From Herbiconiux flava (GTDB lineage Bacteria; Actinomycetota; Actinomycetes; Actinomycetales; Microbacteriaceae), in NCBI RefSeq assembly GCF_013409865.1, contig NZ_JACCBM010000001.1:930001-994000 (forward strand): DNA of 64,000 bases. The letters run 5' to 3'. A program made the translations under genes and the position numbers. This document shows, in pieces, positions 42,959 to 50,846 of this stretch; within the stretch, counting starts at the first letter, position 1, and the number at the start of each line of letters is the position of its first letter. Under the pieces are notes generated by a model, which saw nothing but the letters and a program-made list of their open reading frames with translations, had not been told where the DNA came from and did no database searches.

Positions 42959-43246
42959 TTAACCGCGGTCGACGAGCTCCTGGTAGTCGGGGTGGGCGTC
43001 GATGAAGTGGGCCACGAAGGTGCACTGCGGCACCACGGTGAGGGCGCTCGAGGTGCGCACGTCGTCGAGGGCGTACTCGACCAGGGCTCCCGCGAGGCCG
43101 GCCTTGCGGCGGCGGGGGTCGACCTCGGTGCGGGTGAAGACGATGCGGGAGCCTTCGAGCCGGTAGTCGGCGAACCCGGCGACCTGATCGTCGAGGGCGA
43201 TCGTGTAGCGGTTCTGCCCGGGCTCGTTGCGGATCATGGTGCTCAT
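42959..43246 (-). CDS. Small GNAT acetyltransferase (Acetyltransf_CG type)
   Basis: A 95-residue minimal GNAT. It has the strand NRYTIALDDQVAGFADYRLEGSR-like start in two parts, IVFTRTEV, the acetyl-CoA loop RRRKAGLAGALVEYALDDVR and the terminal HPDYQELVD with the Cys in VVPQCTFVAHFI. Proteins of this class (YidJ-like, human GTLF3B-type) are about 90-100 residues. The target is unknown. TATCGT lies eight bases before the ATG. Confidence 0.87.
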   Translation of the reverse strand: MSTMIRNEPGQNRYTIALDDQVAGFADYRLEGSRIVFTRTEVDPRRRKAGLAGALVEYALDDVRTSSALTVVPQCTFVAHFIDAHPDYQELVDRG

Positions 43247-43281
43247 CGGGGGCGACGATACGCCGCCGACCTTGGAACTGC

Positions 43282-43287
43282 CAGAAT
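43282..43287 (+). promoter_or_regulatory. -10 of the methyltransferase gene
   Basis: CAGAAT, six bases before the ATG at 43294. It lies only 35 bases from the start of the divergent GNAT gene. Confidence 0.45.
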
Positions 43288-43293
43288 TGCACA

Positions 43294-44388
43294 ATGCCTG
43301 TCGCCGGATCGCCCGAAGCCGGATCATCCGATACCGACGCGCCCGCCGCCCGATCGCCCCTCGACGAATTCGCCGACGACGCCCGGGGCGAGGGGCTCGT
43401 CGTCCACGCCGACAACCTGCCCGTGCTCGGCGCCTTCCCCGACGGCTCGTTCACGCTGATCTACCTCGACCCGCCCTTCAACACCGGGCGCGCGCAGGCG
43501 CGTCGCTCGACCACGGTCAAGCGGGTGCCGCTGCCTGAGGCGGTGGGCGAGCATCCGGATGCCGCAGCCCCCGTCGAGACCTCGGTCACCGAGACGGGCG
43601 CACCCGCCGGAGACCCCGCGACCGTCACCGCGGCAGAGCCGGTGGCCGGCCCCGTGCCCGAATCAGCGGCCGACCCCGCGCCCGACCCGGTACCCGGCCG
43701 CTACGCCGGCTTCAAGGGGCGCCTCTACGACCGCATCAAGGGCGACCTGCTGCAGTACGACGACCGCTTCGACGACTACTGGTCGTTCCTCGAGCCGCGG
43801 CTGGTCGAGGCGTGGCGGCTGCTCGCCGACGACGGCACGCTCTACCTGCACCTCGACTACCGCGAGGCGCACTACGCGAAGGTGCTGCTGGATGCGCTGT
43901 TCGGGCGCGAGAGCTTCCTGAACGAGATCATCTGGGCCTACGACTACGGCGCCAAGTCGAAGAACCGGTGGCCGACGAAGCACGACACGATCCTGGTCTA
44001 CGTGAAGAACCCCTCCACGTACTACTTCGACTCGGAGACCGTCGACCGCGAGCCGTACATGGCGCCCGGGCTCGTGACGCCCGAGCGGGCCGCGCGCGGG
44101 AAGCTGCCGACGGACGTCTGGTGGCACACGATCGTGTCGCCGACGGGGCGGGAGAAGACGGGGTACCCGACCCAGAAGCCGGAGGGGGTGCTGCGGCGGA
44201 TCGTGCAGGCGTCCAGCCGCGAGGGCGACTGGGTGCTCGACTTCTTCGCGGGCAGCGGCACGACGGGGGCGGTCGCGGCGGCGCTCGGGCGCAACTACGT
44301 GCTGGTCGACCGGAACGAGGCGGCGATCGACGTCATCCGCCGCCGCCTGCCCGCGGCCCGCGTGGTGGAGGTACCGGCAGCGCCGTGA
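43294..44388 (+). CDS. Site-specific DNA methyltransferase, beta class, orphan
   Basis: A 364-residue N6-adenine or N4-cytosine methyltransferase. Catalytic motif IV DPPF is at 59-62 (LIYLDPPFNTG) and the AdoMet motif DFFAGSGTT at 316-324, the order of the beta class. Between DPPF and the next conserved block (GFKGRLYDRIKGDLLQYDDR) sits an acidic Pro/Ala-rich insertion of about 65 residues. KNRWPTKHDTILVYVK and KTGYPTQKPEGVLRRIV are conserved in the family. No restriction endonuclease or specificity subunit is next to it, so it may be a solitary regulatory methylase. The target sequence cannot be told. Confidence 0.9.
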   Translation: MPVAGSPEAGSSDTDAPAARSPLDEFADDARGEGLVVHADNLPVLGAFPDGSFTLIYLDPPFNTGRAQARRSTTVKRVPLPEAVGEHPDAAAPVETSVTETGAPAGDPATVTAAEPVAGPVPESAADPAPDPVPGRYAGFKGRLYDRIKGDLLQYDDRFDDYWSFLEPRLVEAWRLLADDGTLYLHLDYREAHYAKVLLDALFGRESFLNEIIWAYDYGAKSKNRWPTKHDTILVYVKNPSTYYFDSETVDREPYMAPGLVTPERAARGKLPTDVWWHTIVSPTGREKTGYPTQKPEGVLRRIVQASSREGDWVLDFFAGSGTTGAVAAALGRNYVLVDRNEAAIDVIRRRLPAARVVEVPAAP

Positions 44389-44409
44389 TCGATACCGTCG
44401 GCGCGGGCG

Positions 44410-47400
44410 TCACCACCCCGTCGTCAGCACGCGGTCGAGCTCGTCCGCGAAGCGGTCGGCGTCGGCCGTGGTCAGCGTCAGTGGCGGCTTGATCTTCAGC
44501 ACGTTCTGCCGGTCGGAGGTGGGCTGCACGATGATGCCGCGGGTGAGCATCCGCTCGCACACCGCCGCGGTCTCGAGCGGCGCCGGCTCGAGCGTCACGC
44601 GGTCGCGCACGAACTCGACGCCGAGATAGAGGCCGAGGCCGTGCACCGCCCCGATCAGCGCGTGCCGCTCGCCGAGTGCCTGCAGGCGGGCCTTGAGGTG
44701 GGCGCCCACGACCCGCGCGTTCTCCTGCAGCCCCTCGTCGCGGATGATGTCGAGCACCGCCAGCCCCACCACCGAGCTCACCGGGCTGCCGCCCGCCGAC
44801 GAGAAGAAGTAGCCCTGCGAGCGGTAGGCGTCGGCGATCTCCCGCGTGGTGACGACCGCACCGAGCGGATGCCCGTTCCCGGCCGCCTTGGCCACCGTGA
44901 CGATGTCGGGCACGACGCCCTGCTCCTCGAAGCCCCAGAAGTGTTCGCCCAGGCGGCCGTAGCCGACCTGCACCTCGTCGGCGATGCAGAGGCCCCCGGC
45001 GGCGCGGACCGCGGGGTAGATCGCACGGAGGTAGCCGTCGGGCAGGGGCAGGCCGCCCGCGTTGCCGTAGAAGGGCTCGGCGATGAAGGCGGCCGGGGCG
45101 CGGCCGTCGCGGGCGAGCTGCTCGATGCGGGCCACGGCCTCGGGCCCGTAACGGGCCGCGTCGGTGCCGCGGTGGCGGCCGCGGTAGGAGTTGGGGGTGT
45201 CGAGGGCGTGGATCCACGGCGGCCGCGACTCGAGCGCCCCCGGGTTGTCGGCGACGGAGGTCGAGACGGCGTCGGACGCGAAGGTCCACCCGTGGTAGGC
45301 CTCGCGCAGCGCGACCGTGTGCTGGTGACCGGCCCGCGCCCAGGCGATGCGCAGCGCCAGATCGACGGCCTCGCTGCCGCTGTTCACGAGGAAGACGGTG
45401 TCGAGCGGGTCGGGCAGCAGCCCCGCCAGCCGCTCGGAGAACTCGACGATGCTCGCGTAGTTGAACCGCGAGTTCGTGTTGAGCAGCTCGAGCTGGGCGC
45501 TCACCGCATCGGCGATGCGGGGGTGGGCGTGACCGACGGACGCCACGTTGTTGACCATGTCGAGGTAGGCGCGCGCGTGGGTGTCGACGAGGTGGTGCCG
45601 CCAGCCACGCTCGATCTGCGGCGGGTGGGCGTAGTAGTGCTCCTGCACCTCGGCGAGCGACCGCTCCCGCCGCGCGAGCAGCCCCTCGCCCTCGTGCGGG
45701 CCGGCGGATGCGCGCGCCGCCGCGTCGGGGAGCAGCGACGTCGGGTCGCCGACGAGGGCGCCCCACGCCTCGGCCAGCTCGGGTGTGGCGAACCAGGGCG
45801 TGGTGGCCGGGTCGGCATCGGGGTGGAGGACGCGGATCGCGAGGTGCGTGGCGGCGCTGCCGAGCAGGTCGCCCGCGGTCACCGCGGCCGGTGCGGCTGG
45901 GGTGGTGCCGGCCGGGCCGAGGGTGGATGGGGTGAGGCCGGTGAGCTCGAGGGTGGCGGTGGGGCTGCGGAGGAGCATCCGCTCGCCGTCGACGGTGACG
46001 GTGCCGGCCCAGGGGGCGTGCACGCCCTGGGGCTCGGCGAGGTGGAGCTCGACGCCGAGGGCCGCGGTGGGCGCGTGCGGGTCGTCGAGCCGGGTGCGGG
46101 TGAGACGGCGCTCGCCGAAACGCGTGGCCACGGCGGGTGCCTCGGCCGCCAGGGTCGCGGCGGCCAGGGCGCGCTCGGCGTCGGGGTCGAGGAAGCGGCC
46201 GCGGGCGAGTGCGGGGGACGTGGTGGAGAGGTCGAGAGTCGCGAGCGGGCGGCCCACGAGGCCCGGGAGGAGGGGCGACGTGGCCGCGGGCACCGGCAGC
46301 GACGGTGCCAGGAGCCCGGGCGCCCGGAGCCCGAGCGCCAGGGACCCGGGCGCCGGGAGGCCGAGCGCCGCGCGGAGGGCCGCCGTGACGACCGGCGCCG
46401 GCACCGAGGTCGCCACCTCGAGGATGCGGTGCTCGTGCGCCGCGTTCGCCGCCGTGTACTCGTTGCCCGGGTCGATCGCGGCCGCGTGGTGGGCGCTCGC
46501 CACGAGGGTGGCCGCCCGGGCCACGACGAGCGGCCAGAGCGCATCGACCTCGGCGGCCTCGAGCGGCACCAGCGCGTGGAACGCCGTCACCGCCGGCAGC
46601 ACCGACAGCACCGTCGCGTCGGAGTGGTGCAGCACCGACGAGCACGTCACCGCCAGCTCGGCGATGCGCCACGAGTGCATCACGTCGCCGATGTCGATGA
46701 CGCCGAACGGCTGCAGGCGCCCGGCCTCGTCGCGCTGCGCCACCACGTTGTCGTCGGTGATGTCACCGTGGACGACCTGCCGCCGCAGCCCGGGGTCGAG
46801 CCCCTCGACGACCGGCCACACGGTGTCCATCGCCGCCCGCAGCGATGCGCCCGTGGCGGCGTCGGCGAAGGGCAGCAGGTCGTCGACGAGGTGGCGGGCG
46901 TTCCGCAGATCCCACTCCAGGTCGCGGTCGGCTCCCGGATGCGCGAACGCCGCCAGCGCCTGCACCGAACGGGCGGCGAGCGTTCCCAGCCGGGCCACGA
47001 CCGATGGCGCGAGGTAGCCGGGGCCCGACAGCGTCGACCCCTCGAGGAAGTCGAGCAGGCGCACGGGCAGCCCGGCGCCGTCGACGACGGCGGTGCCGAC
47101 CTGTTCGCCGGTGAGTGCCGGGTGGGTGCGAGGGGTGGCGACGTCGCCCGGGGACGCGCGCACCGCATCCGCCGCGGCCGACTGCGCCTCGAGCTCGGCG
47201 AGCGACGTCGACGGGTTCGCGACCTTGAGCAGCAGCGGCGCGGCACCAGGACCCGGACGCAGCCGGAAGTTCGCGTCGGTCTGACTGCCGAGCGACGTCG
47301 CCTCGAGGCCCTCGCGCGCCAGCCCGAACACCTCCGCGGCGATCTCGGCGGCCTGCCCCTCGGACACGTCGGGCGCCGCCGTGACGGTCTCGGCGAACGA

Positions 47401-47427
47401 TCGGCGCGGGGCAGAAGGCTGGTGCAT
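44410..47427 (-). CDS. Fusion of APH-type kinase, degenerate M23 domain and class III aminotransferase
   Basis: A 1005-residue cytoplasmic protein. Residues about 15-330 form an aminoglycoside phosphotransferase-like kinase (VVHGDITDDNVVAQRDE catalytic loop; FGVIDIGDV metal Asp). About 480-610 resembles the M23/LytM module known in such fusions (GVHAPWAGTVTVDG; ATHLAIRVLHPDAD), but the zinc motifs are lost. From about 625 to the end is a PLP-dependent class III aminotransferase fold (YLDMVNNVASVGHAHPRIAD; NSGSEAVDLALRIA; CIADEVQVGYG; Lys847 in TVAKAAGNGHPLG). Human relatives of the two active parts are hydroxylysine kinase and phospho-lyases for phosphohydroxylysine or phosphoethanolamine, so it may phosphorylate an amino alcohol and then remove phosphate and ammonia. 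GATACT is six bases before the ATG. Confidence 0.88.
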   Translation of the reverse strand: MHQPSAPRRSFAETVTAAPDVSEGQAAEIAAEVFGLAREGLEATSLGSQTDANFRLRPGPGAAPLLLKVANPSTSLAELEAQSAAADAVRASPGDVATPRTHPALTGEQVGTAVVDGAGLPVRLLDFLEGSTLSGPGYLAPSVVARLGTLAARSVQALAAFAHPGADRDLEWDLRNARHLVDDLLPFADAATGASLRAAMDTVWPVVEGLDPGLRRQVVHGDITDDNVVAQRDEAGRLQPFGVIDIGDVMHSWRIAELAVTCSSVLHHSDATVLSVLPAVTAFHALVPLEAAEVDALWPLVVARAATLVASAHHAAAIDPGNEYTAANAAHEHRILEVATSVPAPVVTAALRAALGLPAPGSLALGLRAPGLLAPSLPVPAATSPLLPGLVGRPLATLDLSTTSPALARGRFLDPDAERALAAATLAAEAPAVATRFGERRLTRTRLDDPHAPTAALGVELHLAEPQGVHAPWAGTVTVDGERMLLRSPTATLELTGLTPSTLGPAGTTPAAPAAVTAGDLLGSAATHLAIRVLHPDADPATTPWFATPELAEAWGALVGDPTSLLPDAAARASAGPHEGEGLLARRERSLAEVQEHYYAHPPQIERGWRHHLVDTHARAYLDMVNNVASVGHAHPRIADAVSAQLELLNTNSRFNYASIVEFSERLAGLLPDPLDTVFLVNSGSEAVDLALRIAWARAGHQHTVALREAYHGWTFASDAVSTSVADNPGALESRPPWIHALDTPNSYRGRHRGTDAARYGPEAVARIEQLARDGRAPAAFIAEPFYGNAGGLPLPDGYLRAIYPAVRAAGGLCIADEVQVGYGRLGEHFWGFEEQGVVPDIVTVAKAAGNGHPLGAVVTTREIADAYRSQGYFFSSAGGSPVSSVVGLAVLDIIRDEGLQENARVVGAHLKARLQALGERHALIGAVHGLGLYLGVEFVRDRVTLEPAPLETAAVCERMLTRGIIVQPTSDRQNVLKIKPPLTLTTADADRFADELDRVLTTGW

Positions 47428-47433
47428 GCCCTC

Positions 47434-47516
47434 AGTATCTCGAAGGCGGCCCAGGCCCCGCGCCCACCTGACCCACGTTGTGGACAGTCGCGTCGACCTG
47501 ACGCACGGTGTGGAAA
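47434..47516 (-). promoter_or_regulatory. Promoter with two tandem sites upstream of the kinase-aminotransferase fusion
   Basis: GATACT (47434-47439, minus strand) is a -10 six bases before the ATG at 47427. Upstream, two related 21-base sequences start at 47466 and 47496, exactly 30 bases apart; both begin ACCTGAC and end TGTGGAMA. The first contains the dyad CCAC-GTT-GTGG. They lie where an activator would bind. Confidence 0.5.
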
Positions 47517-47534
47517 CTCGACGGGACGGTCGGG

Positions 47535-48878
47535 TCAGTCGGCCCAGCCGCCGAGGTGGGCCGCGAGTTCGGGTTCGGGCGGGAGGGCACGGAGGGCCGC
47601 CGGGCGGCGCTCGGTCGTGAACTCGTGCGCGTCGGGGCGACGCTCGCGGCGGTGCTCGGCGCGTGCTGCGGCCACGGAGACGATGAGGGCGGGGCCGGCG
47701 GGGGCGGGGTCGTGGAGCTCCACCCATCCGAGGTCGGCGGTGCCGACGTCGTCGGTCGCCCGGGACAGGGCGGTGCAGACGGCCGCGCGGTCGGCACGGG
47801 GGACGGTGAAGAGGGTGTCGGTCGTGACGGTGACGCGGGCATCCGCTCTGCTGGTGGTGGCGGAGCTTCGCCCCAGCACACGGTCGTCACCCGGGAAGAG
47901 GGCGGCGAGGGCGTCGTCGACCACGACGCGGGCGGTGGGGAGGGCCTCGAGGATGAGATCGGCGCAGACGGCGGTCGCCGCGGGGGTGCCCGACGGGAGC
48001 GTGACGACGATGTCGGGGGCGGCGCTGCGGAGGCCGCGGCCGACCGACCCGGGCACGCCGATGCGGTTGAGGAGGAGGAGGGTCTCGCGGTTCATCCGGC
48101 GGCGGAGCTCGTCGGGGTCGTCGCTGCGTCCGCTGACGTCGGGGCCGTTGTGCCAGGCCACCGCGGTGGGCACGTGGGCGAGGACGGCGCCGCGGGTGAA
48201 GGCGCGATGGGCCCACTCCCAGTCCTCGCCGCCGTACTCGTCGAAGCTCTCGTCGAAGCCGCCGGTCGCGGCGAAGAAGGCGCGGGAGCAGGCGAGCACC
48301 GAGGAGATGACGTAGCGGTACGAGCGGTGGTCGGCGTCGAGGAGGTCGTGCGAGCGGGCATAGGCGTCGCGCAGCCACGCGGGTTCGGGCAGCTCGGCCG
48401 CGGGGCCGGCGAGCTCGACGGGAGAGGCGACGGCAGGCGGCGAGAAGGCCGCGTGCCGCCTCCGCCCCACCGTCACGGCGTCGTCGCGCACCGCCGGCAG
48501 CCGCGTCAGCTCGGTGACGTACGAGGGCTCGGGCGCGGTGTCGGCGTCGAGGAAGCACAGCACCGACCCCCGGGCGACGGCGGCGCCCCGATTGCGCGCG
48601 GTGGCGGCCCGGAAACCGCGATCCGGCAGCCGGATCAGCCGCACCCCCGGCGGCACCTCGGGCGCCGAGGCCGAGCCGTCGTCGACCACGATCACCTCGA
48701 GCAGATCCTGCGGGTGGGTCTGCCGCGCCAGCGCGCCGAGCGTGCGCGCGAGATCGCCCGGCTGCTCGTAGTGCACGACGACCACCGACACGAACGGCGG
48801 ATGCTCGGGCCGCACCCCGTCGAGCACCGTCCAGTCGTTCCCCGGCACCCGCACCGCGCCGCTCTCGACCCCGCTCAC
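47535..48878 (-). CDS. Family 2 glycosyltransferase
   Basis: A 447-residue GT-A enzyme. The nucleotide-binding start is FVSVVVVHYEQPGDLARTLG, then LEVIVVDDGSAS and the DxD motif in GSVLCFLDADTAPEPSYV; GGFDESFDEYGGEDWEWAHR is the acceptor-side ED motif. The N-terminal 260 residues hold the catalytic domain; the rest (SGTPAATAVCADLILEALPT and beyond) is a second domain I do not recognise. The GTG at 48878 overlaps the previous gene's stop (GTGA). It is the last of three co-translated glycan genes. Confidence 0.88.
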   Translation of the reverse strand: MSGVESGAVRVPGNDWTVLDGVRPEHPPFVSVVVVHYEQPGDLARTLGALARQTHPQDLLEVIVVDDGSASAPEVPPGVRLIRLPDRGFRAATARNRGAAVARGSVLCFLDADTAPEPSYVTELTRLPAVRDDAVTVGRRRHAAFSPPAVASPVELAGPAAELPEPAWLRDAYARSHDLLDADHRSYRYVISSVLACSRAFFAATGGFDESFDEYGGEDWEWAHRAFTRGAVLAHVPTAVAWHNGPDVSGRSDDPDELRRRMNRETLLLLNRIGVPGSVGRGLRSAAPDIVVTLPSGTPAATAVCADLILEALPTARVVVDDALAALFPGDDRVLGRSSATTSRADARVTVTTDTLFTVPRADRAAVCTALSRATDDVGTADLGWVELHDPAPAGPALIVSVAAARAEHRRERRPDAHEFTTERRPAALRALPPEPELAAHLGGWAD

Positions 48879-49864
48879 CACGCGACCCCCCGCCAGAACT
48901 CCCGGTACAGCGCCGCGACCCTCCCCGTGTCGGGCCCGAGCCGCCCGCGGGCGGCGTCGTCGAGCCACGTGCTCGAAGGGTCCTCGAGCGCCGCCGCGAT
49001 GGCCGCCGGCAATTCGTCGGCGGTCGTCAGCGTGAGCGATCCGCCGTGCAGCTCGGCCATCTCCTCCATGTACGGGCTCGAGACGACGACCGGCCGCCGC
49101 CCCGCGCTCAGCCACGACGCGAGCGACCCCGAGGCCGAGACGTGCTCGTGCGCGATGACGGGCACCGTGGTCTGCCGGCTGCGGGCCAGCAGCTCGTCAT
49201 CCGAGAGGTAGCCCGTCACGGTGAAGCCCACACCGAGCGACCCGGCGAGCGTCGCGAGCGCCGAGAGGTCGCCCTCGTGACCGGCGGATGCCCGTCCCAG
49301 CACCTCCACGCCCGCCGAGCCCGCCAGTGCCGCGACCGCGCGGATGACCCGGTCGTGCCCCTTACCCGGGTACACGAATCCCAGCACGCCGACCGTGGGG
49401 TCGGCGACCCGCACGGTGTCCGCGGCCGGATGCGGATCCACCGGCAACGGGATGACCGCCGCCCGCGCCGCCCGCGAGGTGTGCCGCCGCAGCAGCCGCA
49501 GCTCGTGCTCGCTGTTCACCACGACCCCTGCGGCGGCGTCGATCACGCGGCGGTACGCGTCCGAGCGCAGCCGCAGCCCCTCGTCGCCGTCGGAGGGCTG
49601 CGGCACGTCGTGAAGCGTCACCGAGAACGGGCCGCCCGAGGCGAGCAGCTCCACGGCGGCCGCGGCGGCGTCGGGGTCGGGCCCGAAGAGCCGGTCGGTG
49701 AAGTGCAGATGCCGACGGTGCGGATGCGCGGCCGCACCCGCACCGGCACCGCCCTCCGGCTGTCCGACGCCGGCGCCGAGCGCGTCGGCCAGCTGCTGCG
49801 CGTACCGCGTCACCCCGTGCCGCGGGTCGCCTCCGATGTGGAGGCGGGGGAGAGCCCCGGTCAC
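48875..49864 (-). CDS. GT4-like glycosyltransferase
   Basis: A 329-residue GT-B enzyme of the GT1/GT4 type. It has a short N-terminal domain (LHIGGDPRHGVTRYAQQLAD; FSVTLHDVPQPSD; AAGVVVNSEHELRLLRR) and a C-terminal nucleotide-sugar domain (VGVLGFVYPGKGHDRVIRAV; LLARSRQTTVPVIAHEHVSA; SASGSLASWLSAGRRPVVVS, the EX7E-like area). The GTG start overlaps the WcbI stop by four bases and its stop overlaps the GT2 start. The three genes act together on one glycan. Confidence 0.85.
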   Translation of the reverse strand: MTGALPRLHIGGDPRHGVTRYAQQLADALGAGVGQPEGGAGAGAAAHPHRRHLHFTDRLFGPDPDAAAAAVELLASGGPFSVTLHDVPQPSDGDEGLRLRSDAYRRVIDAAAGVVVNSEHELRLLRRHTSRAARAAVIPLPVDPHPAADTVRVADPTVGVLGFVYPGKGHDRVIRAVAALAGSAGVEVLGRASAGHEGDLSALATLAGSLGVGFTVTGYLSDDELLARSRQTTVPVIAHEHVSASGSLASWLSAGRRPVVVSSPYMEEMAELHGGSLTLTTADELPAAIAAALEDPSSTWLDDAARGRLGPDTGRVAALYREFWRGVAW

Positions 49865-50808
49865 GAGGCGAGCCCGAGCAGGCCCAGTGTGGAGGCGTGC
49901 CGGGCGAGCCCGGCGGTGACGGCTCCCGGGTGCTCGGCGTACCAGGCCAGGTGCGCCGAGCGCACGTCCTCCGCCGACAGCGACCGCCCGTCGACGATCC
50001 AGTCCACGGTCGGCTCCTCGGGCAGGTCGAAGGCCTCGATCACCACGGCCTCGCGCGGCGCGTGCACCGAGTCGAGCAGCGGCCCGCCCGGGTCGGCCGC
50101 GGGCCCCGGCAGTCCCAGCTGCGAGAGCACGCGCTCGCCGAGCGCCGCCCAGACGGGATTGCCCGGGTGGTTGATCGTGCGCATGAGCGCAAACGTGGGC
50201 GCGGCGAAGAGGTCGGAGGCGACGACCGATCCGTGCCGCTCCTCCCGCGAGCGGAGCGCGGCGATCGACTCGGCGGCGACCGCGCGCACCGCGTCGACGG
50301 TCAGGGCGGGCAGCCGCAGCCCGGCCGCCTCGGCCAGCACGGCGGCGTCGTGGTACGCCACGAGCGGCGGGGATGCCGAGGGGTCCTCCGGCGGCCGGAT
50401 GATGAGGTGCCGCGGGTAGAGCCCGGCGAAGCGGATGACCGGCAGCACCGCGTGCCGCGTGCCCGGCCGGGTCTGCGCGAGCAGCTCGCGCGTGCCGAGC
50501 GGCAGCCCGCGGTAGCCGTCGCGGATCGGCTGGGCGACCACCGCATCCGCCCGCTCGAGCCAGGCCCCGAGGAAGGGCAGGTCGTCGTCGGTCAGCTCGT
50601 GCACGGGCGGGATGCGCACGGTCGTCGCGGCCGAGGGCGGCACCACGAGGCGCAGCGACTCGGCCTGGCAGTTGCCCAGCGCGAGCAGCACGGTCTCGCC
50701 GGCACCGACCGCGGGCCGGGAGTAGAACGCGCTGTAGTGCCGACGGCGCGCGTCGTCAGGGGTCGGGGTCACTCTCCCCAGTCTCGTCCGAAAGCGGGAG
50801 ACCCGCAC
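49861..50808 (-). CDS. WcbI-like polysaccharide biosynthesis protein
   Basis: A 315-residue protein. The segment ETVLLALGNCQAESLRLVVP matches the WcbI hallmark LGNCQA near the N-terminus. WcbI-family proteins bind CoA/acetyl-CoA and are needed for capsule modification in Burkholderia. Other visible parts are DAVVAQPIRDGYRGLPLGTR, RHAVLPVIRFAGLYPRHLII and NHPGNPVWAALGERVL. The start may be the GTG at 50808 or the GTG at 50772; the latter has GGGGAG almost touching it. It begins the three-gene leftward glycan unit and is divergent from another glycosyltransferase. Confidence 0.78.
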   Translation of the reverse strand: MRVSRFRTRLGRVTPTPDDARRRHYSAFYSRPAVGAGETVLLALGNCQAESLRLVVPPSAATTVRIPPVHELTDDDLPFLGAWLERADAVVAQPIRDGYRGLPLGTRELLAQTRPGTRHAVLPVIRFAGLYPRHLIIRPPEDPSASPPLVAYHDAAVLAEAAGLRLPALTVDAVRAVAAESIAALRSREERHGSVVASDLFAAPTFALMRTINHPGNPVWAALGERVLSQLGLPGPAADPGGPLLDSVHAPREAVVIEAFDLPEEPTVDWIVDGRSLSAEDVRSAHLAWYAEHPGAVTAGLARHASTLGLLGLAS

Positions 50809-50846
50809 GAGCGGAACCCCCCGCTTCGGCCTAGCCTCGAACCGAC

